Shown piece after piece: positions 37,236-44,776 of a stretch of DNA of 44,818 bases. Made by a program: the position numbers and the translations under genes. The stretch spans positions 1-44,818 of the forward strand of contig DVMV01000008.1 in NCBI GenBank assembly GCA_018714785.1. The letters are read 5' to 3'. The stretch is from Candidatus Alloenteromonas pullicola (GTDB taxonomy: Bacteria; Bacillota_I; Bacilli_A; RFN20; CAG-826). A model generated the notes under the pieces. It did not search any database, was not told the origin of the DNA, and saw only the letters and a list, made by a program, of their open reading frames with translations. The stretch's first letter is position 1. Every line of letters starts with the position of its first letter.

Positions 37236-37736
37236 ATGGTAAAGATATACGTCAAGGACTTCGGCGTCATGAGCGCCGAACTGTATTGGGACGCCGCCCC
37301 GAACTCCTGCGCGAATTTCGTCTCCGTCGCCAGGCAAGGGCTATACGAGGGGACCGTCTTCCACCGCATCATCAAGAACTTCATGATCCAGGGCGGGGCG
37401 CTGGAGATGGTTGGCAAATCGCTTGGCTACACCATCAAGGGCGAGTTCAAGGCCAACGGGGTCGACAACCCGATAAAGCACACCCGCGGGGTGCTCTCCT
37501 ATGCCCGCACGATGGTCAACGACTCGGCCACCACCCAGTTCTTCATCGTCCACAAGGACTCGCCGCACCTCGATGGGCAATACTCCGCGTTCGGCAAGCT
37601 GGTCGATGGATTCGACGTGCTGGATAAGCTGGCCGGTTTGCCCACCAACTTCCGCGACATGCCTTATCCGCTTCCGGTCATAGAGAAGGTCGAGGTAATC
37701 GATGAGCCCGATAGGGAAGTCGAGAAGATAAAATGA
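37236..37736 (+). CDS. Cyclophilin-type peptidyl-prolyl cis-trans isomerase
   Basis: [42 protein letters not shown]. Confidence 0.95.
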   Translation: MVKIYVKDFGVMSAELYWDAAPNSCANFVSVARQGLYEGTVFHRIIKNFMIQGGALEMVGKSLGYTIKGEFKANGVDNPIKHTRGVLSYARTMVNDSATTQFFIVHKDSPHLDGQYSAFGKLVDGFDVLDKLAGLPTNFRDMPYPLPVIEKVEVIDEPDREVEKIK

Positions 37737-38293
37737 CCGTCGAGGAGTTCGTTTCCGCGGTCAAAGACGGTCTAAGCATCGCTACATCGGAGGCCCATGC
37801 CTTGATGGACTCGCAATCCTCTGAGGCCCGAAAGATAACCGCCAAGATCAACGATGGATACAAGGACATGGATGAGATCAGGGCGCTGTTCTCCGAACTC
37901 ATCGGGGAGAAGGTAGACCCCTCGTTCCGCCTGTTCCCGCCGTTTCAAACCGATTTTGGACGCAATATCCATGTTGGGAAGAACGTGTTCATCAACTCGT
38001 ATTGCTGCTTTCAGGACCATGGTGGGATCTATATCGGCGACGGGGCGCTGATCGGCCATCAGGTCGTCTTGGCCACGCTCAACCACGAAATCGATCCGCT
38101 GCGCCGCTTCGACATGGTCGCCAAGCCGATCCATATCGGCAAGAACGTCTGGATCGGATCCCACGCCACCATCCTCCCGGGGGTGACCATCGGCGATGGG
38201 GCGGTCGTGGCCGCCGGCGCCGTCGTGACTAAGGACGTCGAGCCCAACACGGTGGTGGGTGGAGTTCCAGCCAAGTTGATAAAACGGATTTGA
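37733..38293 (+). CDS. Left-handed beta-helix O-acetyltransferase (maltose/galactoside acetyltransferase family)
   Basis: Hexapeptide repeats; [58 protein letters not shown]. Confidence 0.9.
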   Translation: MTVEEFVSAVKDGLSIATSEAHALMDSQSSEARKITAKINDGYKDMDEIRALFSELIGEKVDPSFRLFPPFQTDFGRNIHVGKNVFINSYCCFQDHGGIYIGDGALIGHQVVLATLNHEIDPLRRFDMVAKPIHIGKNVWIGSHATILPGVTIGDGAVVAAGAVVTKDVEPNTVVGGVPAKLIKRI

Positions 38294-38299
38294 AATGTG

Positions 38300-38328
38300 T
38301 TGACATCCTCTTCTAGCGCGCATATTCT
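38300..38328 (+). promoter_or_regulatory. Promoter for tRNA-Ala
   Basis: TTGACA - 17 bp - TATTCT; predicted +1 38335. Confidence 0.75.
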
Positions 38329-38356
38329 AATAAACGCGCTTAAGCGCGATGTCCTT

Positions 38357-38432
38357 GGGCCTTTAGCTCAGCTGGGAGAGCGCCTCCATGGCATGGAGGA
38401 GGTCGTGGGTTCGAGCCCCATAAGGTCCACCA
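38357..38432 (+). tRNA. tRNA-Ala (anticodon GGC), CCA encoded
   Basis: Acceptor GGGCCTT/AAGGTCC; anticodon arm CCTCC-ATGGCAT-GGAGG. Confidence 0.95.
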
Positions 38433-38445
38433 AGCAAAAAGCAAG

Positions 38446-38469
38446 CGGAGCCTGTTGGCTCCGTTTTTT
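38446..38469 (+). terminator. Rho-independent terminator after tRNA-Ala
   Basis: CGGAGCC-tgtt-GGCTCCG-TTTTTT. Confidence 0.88.
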
Positions 38470-38534
38470 ACAACTCTACCGATGGTTTGTTTATTTGCCC
38501 TCGGCGTTATTTAAAATGTCCTCAGAGGTCGCCT

Positions 38535-38681
38535 ATGGATCAATCTAAAATCGGATTGTTCATATCATCTTGTCGGAAGGAAAAGGGCCTCACCCAAGCC
38601 CAGTTGGCCGATATGCTAGGAATAAGCGACCGCGCGGTCTCAAATTGGGAGCGGGGGAAGGCGATGCCCGAAATGCCATAA
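38535..38681 (+). pseudogene. Truncated XRE-family HTH regulator (about 48 aa)
   Basis: IGLFISSCRKEKGLTQAQLADMLGISDRAVSNWERGKAMPEMP then stop; helix-turn-helix present, no C-terminal domain. Confidence 0.6.
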
Positions 38682-38801
38682 GAGGTCTTGGTGCGGGAAG
38701 ACGATGCAATAGCGCCCAAAAAATATTCTCGCCATCTAGCCTAAAACGCTAAAAATTTGCAATATTCTAAGCTTTCGTGATAGTTATTAATTTAAGGGAA
38801 T

Positions 38802-39170
38802 ATGAAAGCGCTGACGTTTATAAGACATATCTCGAAAATGGCCTCATCGGGAGGGAACCACAGATTCGCCTTCGCCTTCGCCAACGCCTTGATAGTCGGG
38901 CTGGCGATTCTGTTCTTCTTCCTATGCAAATATTGCTTTGGAATCATGGAAAGCAATTTCGCCGGCGGACTGCTTGGCGGCATACTTTGCGTCGCGCTTT
39001 CGATCTTCTGCGGATTGCACGGGATAATAGCCCAAATCGCGTTGGTCTTCATTTCGCTTATCGGGATATTCGGCAAAGAGCAAAGGGCCGGCAATTTCGG
39101 CGCCTTCTTGGTCTCCTTGGCCTCGCTTATCGCCGGGGCGGTGGCCGTGTACTTCATATTTCTAAACTGA
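38802..39170 (+). CDS. Small membrane protein, 3-4 TM
   Basis: 122 aa, hydrophobic segments throughout; aaggga before ATG. Confidence 0.6.
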   Translation: MKALTFIRHISKMASSGGNHRFAFAFANALIVGLAILFFFLCKYCFGIMESNFAGGLLGGILCVALSIFCGLHGIIAQIALVFISLIGIFGKEQRAGNFGAFLVSLASLIAGAVAVYFIFLN

Positions 39171-39182
39171 TGAAGATATACA

Positions 39183-39211
39183 TTGGCACGTATCAATATG
39201 ACTACTAATAT
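39183..39211 (+). promoter_or_regulatory. Promoter of arsR-like gene
   Basis: TTGGCA - 17 bp - TAATAT; predicted +1 39218. Confidence 0.55.
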
Positions 39212-39229
39212 ATTGATAGATATCAATAT
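39191..39229. promoter_or_regulatory. Candidate ArsR operator: three TATCAATAT half-sites
   Basis: TATCAATAT 39191-39199, inverted 39210-39218, direct 39221-39229; last two form ATATTGATA-ga-TATCAATAT (9-2-9). Confidence 0.75.
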
Positions 39230-39237
39230 GTGTGATT

Positions 39238-39516
39238 ATGGAAGACATCGAACTTGAGAAAATCATGAAGGCCATCGCCGATCCGACCAGGATCAGAATC
39301 ATTCAGCTGCTGCCTAGCGATGGCGGGATATGCGCCTGCAGGCTGCTGGAGAACCTAAAGATCACCCAAGGGACCCTCTCGCATCATATGAAGGTCCTAT
39401 GCGAAGCGGGGTTGGTGAACTGCGCAAAAGATGGGAAGTGGTGCCGTTACACCATCAATCAGGCAGCCCTCGACAACTTGATTTCGTTCTTGTCCTGTTT
39501 GGGCAAAGGAAGGTAG
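39238..39516 (+). CDS. ArsR/SmtB family metalloregulator
   Basis: MKAIADPTRIRIIQLL; ICACRLLENLKITQGTLSHHMKVLCEAGLV (Cys-rich recognition-helix region). Confidence 0.92.
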   Translation: MEDIELEKIMKAIADPTRIRIIQLLPSDGGICACRLLENLKITQGTLSHHMKVLCEAGLVNCAKDGKWCRYTINQAALDNLISFLSCLGKGR

Positions 39517-39518
39517 CT

Positions 39519-39635
39519 GGCAGGCCACGTTGGCCGGCGCTCGCGATAGATGGCCGGGTCGTGTCGTTTGGCCGCGTCCTTTCGGTTGCCCAGGCGAAGG
39601 AACTGCTCTCCAAGGCGATGGGCGGCCGGCGCTAA
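39519..39635 (+). pseudogene. C-terminal remnant of a small thioredoxin-fold protein
   Basis: Frame reads WPALAIDGRVVSFGRVLSVAQAKELLSKAMGGRR, resembling the cis-Pro/C-terminal part of redox-active disulfide proteins often encoded with arsR; no start or CxxC. Confidence 0.5.
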
Positions 39636-40003
39636 GCCCTGCTTTGAAGCGGCACGAAGAAGCAGCACTTCGCGACTTTGAGCCTTTCGGATTGGCCTAT
39701 TTCCTCGGCTGCCGCTTTGGCCCCGATTCCGTCAAGCAGATCTAGATAGTAGAGGTGCAGCGGCGCCTCGCTTGCCATGGCCAGGAAATGCTTGGTCAGC
39801 GTTTTGATGCTTGATATTCGCTCATCATAATCGATTTTTGCGGACATCCTGAAACCGAATCGCCCGTTTTTCACGTCCTCGTAGCTGGCGTGCGTTTTGC
39901 AGCCGTTTGCCCCTCCGAGCCTGCACGCGATGACGCCGGGAATCGAGGATATCCCTGCCGTATTTTCATCAATCGCCTCAAAACTGATCACAACGCTTTT
40001 CAT
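39632..40003 (-). CDS. Hypothetical 123-aa protein
   Basis: Intact minus ORF from internal ATG at 40003; -10 TATACT on minus strand (40015-40010) puts +1 at the ATG. Confidence 0.55.
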   Translation of the reverse strand: MKSVVISFEAIDENTAGISSIPGVIACRLGGANGCKTHASYEDVKNGRFGFRMSAKIDYDERISSIKTLTKHFLAMASEAPLHLYYLDLLDGIGAKAAAEEIGQSERLKVAKCCFFVPLQSRA

Positions 40004-40033
40004 GGGATGAGTATATCGCAATGCCTTTCCCGC

Positions 40034-40062
40034 TTTATAAAAAATCGCGGTCGGGGGATAAT
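40034..40062 (+). promoter_or_regulatory. Promoter of GH3 gene
   Basis: TTTATA - 17 bp - GATAAT; predicted +1 40069, ATG 40071. Confidence 0.5.
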
Positions 40063-40069
40063 TCCCCCG
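40052..40069. repeat. GC inverted repeat enclosing the -10 box of the GH3 gene
   Basis: CGGGGGA-TAAT-TCCCCCG. Confidence 0.8.
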
Positions 40070-40070
40070 T

Positions 40071-42461
40071 ATGAGGAAAAAGAACAAGAACGCCGGAGGA
40101 CCGGCGATACCGCTGGAGGAGAAGATCGGCCTCCTGTATGGAGACGGGAACTGGAAGACGCACGGCTCGCCTACCCTCAACCTAAGCGGCGTCGTGATGC
40201 GCGATGGCCCTTTGGGCCTGCGCGACATCGATGATTCGGGCATGCTCGATGGGGCCAAGACCAACAAGGCCACCTGCTACCCAGCCCCCTGCCTTACCGC
40301 CTGCAGCTTCGACGTCGATCTGCTATCTAGGATCGGCGAGTCGATTGGCAAGGAATGCCGACACCGGGGAATAGACGTTTTGCTCGCCCCGGGAGTCAAT
40401 ATCAAGCGTAATCCGCTGTGCGGCCGCAATTTTGAATATTATTCCGAGGACCCTTTGCTCGCGGGGAAGCTTGGCGCCGCCTTCATCAACGGCATCCAGA
40501 AGCAGGGCGTCGGGGCTTGCCTGAAGCATTTCGCGTGCAATTCGCAAGAGACCGGGAGAATGGTCAACGACTCGATAATCGACGACCGCGCGCTCCACGA
40601 GATTTACCTGCGGGCTTTCTCGATTGCCGTGAAGGAAGCCGACCCATGGATGGTGATGTCGTCCTACAACAAGGTAAACGGGGAATACGCTTGCTCTTCC
40701 GAGTTCTTGCTCAAGCAAACTCTGCGCGCGGATTGGGGCTACGAGGGCGTCGTCGTTTCGGATTGGGGCGCCTCCGCCCATTACGTCGACGACCACAACC
40801 GCGGCCTCGACGTGGAGATGCCGTGCACGGTAAGCCGCGCCAAGGACCTAACGAAGGCGTATAAGCACGGCAAGCTAAGCCGGCAATCGCTGGATGAATG
40901 CGCAACCCACGTGGTATCGCTGTTGGAAAAAGCCGACAAAGGGAGGAAGCGCAAGGACGCATTCGATGAGCAGGAAGCCGATGCCTTGGCCCTAGAAGCT
41001 GCCACCAAGAGCATGGTATTGCTGCAAAACGACGGTATTTTGCCGCTTAAGAAATCCAATAAGGCCGTATATGTCGGCGAATTGGCCAAGAGCATCAGAA
41101 TCGTTGGCGGCGGGTCGAGCTGCGTCAACGCTCGCAAAACCCCCTCATTCATAGCGGGATTGGCCGAAAGCGACAAATACGCTCAAGGATATCGGCTTGA
41201 CGGGAAGGAAGATGAAACGCTCCGAATCGAGGCGGCCGACATTGCCTCTAAAGCCGACGTCGTGGTCCTGTTCATGGGACTCTCGGAGGCCGACGAATCG
41301 GAAGGCTTCGATCGCGAGTCGCTGTCTTTGCCGGAGGTGCAGCTGCACCTATTCGAGTCGATCTACGCGGTAAACCAGAACATAGTCGTCGTCCTCAACG
41401 TGGGTTCCCCGGTCGAACTGCCGTTCGCCGACCGCTGCAAGGCGATTCTGTTGGCCTACCTGCCTGGTCAGGATGGGGCCGAGGCGATAAGGGCGGTGCT
41501 GTCGGGTGAGGTTTCGCCTTCCGGGAAGCTGGCCGAGACCTGGCCCATCCATCTTTCCGACGTCCCCTCTTTCGGCTTCTATCCTGGCACATTGACGCAA
41601 TCGGAGTATCGCGAATCAATCTACGTCGGATATCGATACTATTGTTCAAGCGACGTCCCGGTCCGCTTCCCGTTTGGCCATGGGCTTAGCTATGCGAAGT
41701 TCAAATACGGAAAGTTGACGCTGTCGGATAAAGCGATAGACCGCGATGGAAAGATCAAAGCCACGATCGACGTGACCAATAACAGCGCCAAGCCCAGCGA
41801 GCTGGTTGTTGAGCTTTACGCTTCGCCCTGCGAAGGCAACGTGTTCAAGGCCAAGCGGTCGCTCATCGATTTCAAGAAGCAGCTCATCGGGGCCAAGGAA
41901 ACGAAGACCTATGAGTTCGAGATCCCCTACGATGCGTTCTCCCATTACGACATCGGCTCGGGGGCGTTTGAGGTCGAAGGCGGCAAATACGCCATCGAGG
42001 TCGGCGAAAGCGCGACCTCGATAGTCTCCAAGGCCATCATAAAGGTCAAAAGCGACGTCGAGTTCGAGCTTCGCCGCTCGGAGCTGCCGAATTACTACAA
42101 CCTCCCTGAGCATGGATTCATGCAGTCCGACGTCGATTTCGAGCATCTGCTTGGCCATCCGGTCCAGCTGCCGCGCGATTCCCGGGCCCGCCCATATACC
42201 ACCTCGTCCACCTTCGGCGACATCGGCTCCACCTTCATCGGCAAGATAATCAACAAGAAGGCCCATGGGCCCAACACCTATTCGGTTTCCGAGTCCGAAT
42301 CGGAGATGATCAAGCGGTCCATCGATTCCACTCCGATAAGGTGCATGCATATGCACGGATATAAGTCCAAGACCATCCTCGCGATAGTCGATATGGCCAA
42401 CGGGCACTATTTCAAAGCCTTGCTTCATTTCATCTTCGGGGTTGGCGTCCGTGATCTTTGA
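40071..42461 (+). CDS. Glycoside hydrolase family 3 (beta-glucosidase-like), no signal peptide
   Basis: GVNIKRNPLCGRNFEYYSEDPLLAG; KHFACNSQE; GVVVSDWGA nucleophile motif; C-terminal FnIII-like region. Confidence 0.93.
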   Translation: MRKKNKNAGGPAIPLEEKIGLLYGDGNWKTHGSPTLNLSGVVMRDGPLGLRDIDDSGMLDGAKTNKATCYPAPCLTACSFDVDLLSRIGESIGKECRHRGIDVLLAPGVNIKRNPLCGRNFEYYSEDPLLAGKLGAAFINGIQKQGVGACLKHFACNSQETGRMVNDSIIDDRALHEIYLRAFSIAVKEADPWMVMSSYNKVNGEYACSSEFLLKQTLRADWGYEGVVVSDWGASAHYVDDHNRGLDVEMPCTVSRAKDLTKAYKHGKLSRQSLDECATHVVSLLEKADKGRKRKDAFDEQEADALALEAATKSMVLLQNDGILPLKKSNKAVYVGELAKSIRIVGGGSSCVNARKTPSFIAGLAESDKYAQGYRLDGKEDETLRIEAADIASKADVVVLFMGLSEADESEGFDRESLSLPEVQLHLFESIYAVNQNIVVVLNVGSPVELPFADRCKAILLAYLPGQDGAEAIRAVLSGEVSPSGKLAETWPIHLSDVPSFGFYPGTLTQSEYRESIYVGYRYYCSSDVPVRFPFGHGLSYAKFKYGKLTLSDKAIDRDGKIKATIDVTNNSAKPSELVVELYASPCEGNVFKAKRSLIDFKKQLIGAKETKTYEFEIPYDAFSHYDIGSGAFEVEGGKYAIEVGESATSIVSKAIIKVKSDVEFELRRSELPNYYNLPEHGFMQSDVDFEHLLGHPVQLPRDSRARPYTTSSTFGDIGSTFIGKIINKKAHGPNTYSVSESESEMIKRSIDSTPIRCMHMHGYKSKTILAIVDMANGHYFKALLHFIFGVGVRDL

Positions 42462-43383
42462 TTCGCTTCTGTCCAAGGCGTTTGGCAAAGCGATGGGGCG
42501 AGGCGATGGATTGCCTAGCCTCCGCTACTTCCCTTTGTCTTATTTCCAAGTCGCATCCAAGCCCTTCTCCTTCGTCTCGGAAGGCCGCTTGCTCCGCGGC
42601 GAGGCATGCTTCCCCGCCGTCGAGCCGAAGGCGGTCATCGTCTTCTTCCATGGCCTAGGCGCGGGATATACCTCCTATTCGCCGGAGATCGCATCCATGG
42701 TCAAGGCGGGATATCTGGTCTATTGCTTCGATTACACTGGCTGTATGCAGTCGGAGGGCAGCTCGATGGTCGATCTTGGCCACCCGATTTTGGACATCAG
42801 GGCGTTCTTTTCCTTCCTCGATGGGGAAGAAATCGCCAAGGGGAAGGCGCGATTCGCCTTGGGCCATTCCTGGGGCGGCTACATGGCTTTGCATTCGCTC
42901 TACGATGAAAAATACGGGATAAGCCGCTCCGTGAGCCTAGCGGGCTTCATCGACCTGGCCGGCATAGTCGAGCACACCGCTCCCAATATGTCCAAGCTAG
43001 ACGGAGCGCTTCGCCACTACTTCCGGAAAAGATATGGCGCGGCGGCGGGGCAAAGTGCGACTACCTTCCTCAAAGAAGCGACTGGCAAGCGGCTCCTATA
43101 CATCGCCTCGCCCAACGACGACATGGTTCCTTATAAGGATAACTTCATCCCCTTAAGGGATTCTTTGGGAGGCAAGGAGGGGTTCGAATTCATCTGCCTG
43201 CCCAATAAAGGACACCAGCCTTATTGGAGCGACGATGCTGTAGCCTATTTCCGCGACATCATGGCCAAGGCCAGGCCTTCGCACCTCGACCGCGACGTCT
43301 CGATCGGCATCGATTTTGCCCGTCTGCAGCAAGACGATGAAAAAGTGATTAAAACCATAATCGACTTTTTCTCTCGAGGGTAG
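42451..43383 (+). CDS. Alpha/beta hydrolase (serine aminopeptidase/lysophospholipase-like)
   Basis: FFHGLGAG; GHSWGGYMAL nucleophile elbow; PNDDMVPY; GHQPYW; GTG start overlapping GH3 stop. Confidence 0.85.
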   Translation: MIFDSLLSKAFGKAMGRGDGLPSLRYFPLSYFQVASKPFSFVSEGRLLRGEACFPAVEPKAVIVFFHGLGAGYTSYSPEIASMVKAGYLVYCFDYTGCMQSEGSSMVDLGHPILDIRAFFSFLDGEEIAKGKARFALGHSWGGYMALHSLYDEKYGISRSVSLAGFIDLAGIVEHTAPNMSKLDGALRHYFRKRYGAAAGQSATTFLKEATGKRLLYIASPNDDMVPYKDNFIPLRDSLGGKEGFEFICLPNKGHQPYWSDDAVAYFRDIMAKARPSHLDRDVSIGIDFARLQQDDEKVIKTIIDFFSRG

Positions 43384-43389
43384 TAATAT
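43361..43389 (+). promoter_or_regulatory. Promoter for tRNA-Leu/tRNA-Arg pair, overlapping the hydrolase 3' end
   Basis: TCGACT - 17 bp - TAATAT; predicted +1 43396, 3 nt before tRNA-Leu. Confidence 0.55.
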
Positions 43390-43398
43390 ATGGCGCGT

Positions 43399-43483
43399 GC
43401 ACTGGTGGCGGAATTGGTATACGCGCTAGTCTCAGGAGCTAGTCGGGAAACCGGTGTGAGTTCGACTCTCATCCAGTGCACCA
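43399..43483 (+). tRNA. tRNA-Leu (anticodon CAG), long variable arm, CCA encoded
   Basis: Acceptor GCACTGG/CCAGTGC; anticodon loop CTCAGGA. Confidence 0.94.
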
Positions 43484-43488
43484 TCTTT

Positions 43489-43565
43489 GCGCTCATAGCT
43501 CAGTTGGATAGAGTGCAAGCCTCCGAAGCTTGAGGTCAGGCGTTCGAGTCGCCTTGGGCGCACCA
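43489..43565 (+). tRNA. tRNA-Arg (anticodon CCG), CCA encoded
   Basis: Acceptor GCGCTCA/TGGGCGC; anticodon arm CAAGC-CTCCGAA-GCTTG. Confidence 0.95.
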
Positions 43566-43578
43566 AATGCCATTAAGT

Positions 43579-43600
43579 CCCGATTCAATCGGGATTTTTT
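43579..43600 (+). terminator. Rho-independent terminator downstream of tRNA-Arg
   Basis: CCCGAT-tca-ATCGGG-ATTTTTT. Confidence 0.85.
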
Positions 43601-43607
43601 GTTGCGT

Positions 43608-43643
43608 GTAAGACATTTTGTAAGACATTTTGTAAGACAATTT
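43608..43643. repeat. Three tandem 12-bp direct repeats (candidate integrase arm sites)
   Basis: GTAAGACATTTT x2 then GTAAGACAATTT(T). Confidence 0.88.
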
Positions 43644-43654
43644 TCTTTGGCTGA

Positions 43655-44776
43655 CTATTTCTTGCCCGAAAAAAGCGATTCGACCATGTCGGATGTTTCG
43701 TTCGGGAACAAATGAGAATATGTGTCCAGCGTTTCCTTAACGGATGCATGGCGAAGATGCTTTGCGACCAGAAGAGGGCCCATTCCGGCATGGATGAGGT
43801 GAGAGGCGCAGCTGTGGCGCAATCCATGGAATCTTATGAAAGGAACCCCGGATATGTCTATGTGTTTCTTCATCACCCTCCTTATGGTCGTCCTTGACGT
43901 TCTTCGTCCGGGAAAGAACATCCAATCTTCTGGCGATGCGGCGAAGTCCCTCATGAAAACGGTGAGCTCATCAGAAAGCCATCTGGGTATTGAGACTATC
44001 CCATTGGAACTGTAATTCTTTGGGGTTGAAACGTTTCCAGCATTATCGATGGCCTTGTTTATAGATATTGTCTTGGAGTTTGGATCGAAATCCCTCCAGG
44101 TTAAGGCCAGGAGCTCGCCGAGGCGAAGACCACATACGTACGTAACCAGGAAAAGCGTTCTGAAAGGGTCACCTTCGTCGAAGGATGATACGAATTTGCT
44201 CCATTCCTCGTCGGTCCAAAAGGAGAGCCTTTCCTTTGGGAGGGCTTCAGGGAAATGCCTAAGAGCGTTCTTGCACTTTGTTACACGCTCAAACGTAATC
44301 AGATCGGCCTCGCCAGCTTTATCTACAAGCTGCTTTGTAGCTAGGAGGATCTTGTTTTTCCACCCAGCCGTTAGGCTCAACGAAGAAACATAACTTCTAA
44401 AGCCAGAAAGAGCAGACGGTGTCAGAGCGTCTTTTGCTTTTACCGACCGCGCAAAATAGGACTTTATGTATTTTTCCAAAATATGCTCTTTGTGATACGC
44501 CGTTTGGAATTTGTATTCCGTTCTCCAAGCAGCGATGGTTTGGTCTACGACTGACCACATGCTTACGTCTTTGCTTTTGGCTGAGGCCCTTTGCGCCGCT
44601 TTTTGGCGCTTGGAATCCTTCACCATGGCCTCTTCGATACGCTCTACGTATCGCTTGCCCCTTTCCTTCGTCCAGTTACGGTTATAGACGGAGACGGTCT
44701 TATATGATCCGTCCTCTCTCTTTATTTTGTAGCATATGAAAAAACGTTTTCGCTCGCTGCTCCAATGAACCGACAT
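43655..44776 (-). CDS. int: Phage/ICE-type tyrosine integrase
   Basis: CGLRLGELLALTW, FHGLRHSCASHLIHAG, LRHASVKETLDTYSHLF; SD aggagg at start; adjacent to tRNA-Arg 3' end. Confidence 0.93.
   Translation of the reverse strand: MSVHWSSERKRFFICYKIKREDGSYKTVSVYNRNWTKERGKRYVERIEEAMVKDSKRQKAAQRASAKSKDVSMWSVVDQTIAAWRTEYKFQTAYHKEHILEKYIKSYFARSVKAKDALTPSALSGFRSYVSSLSLTAGWKNKILLATKQLVDKAGEADLITFERVTKCKNALRHFPEALPKERLSFWTDEEWSKFVSSFDEGDPFRTLFLVTYVCGLRLGELLALTWRDFDPNSKTISINKAIDNAGNVSTPKNYSSNGIVSIPRWLSDELTVFMRDFAASPEDWMFFPGRRTSRTTIRRVMKKHIDISGVPFIRFHGLRHSCASHLIHAGMGPLLVAKHLRHASVKETLDTYSHLFPNETSDMVESLFSGKK

Noticed and set aside
41646-42488. 280-aa minus-strand ORF antisense to GH3
   Set aside because: Shadow ORF; GH3 frame has clear family motifs to its end
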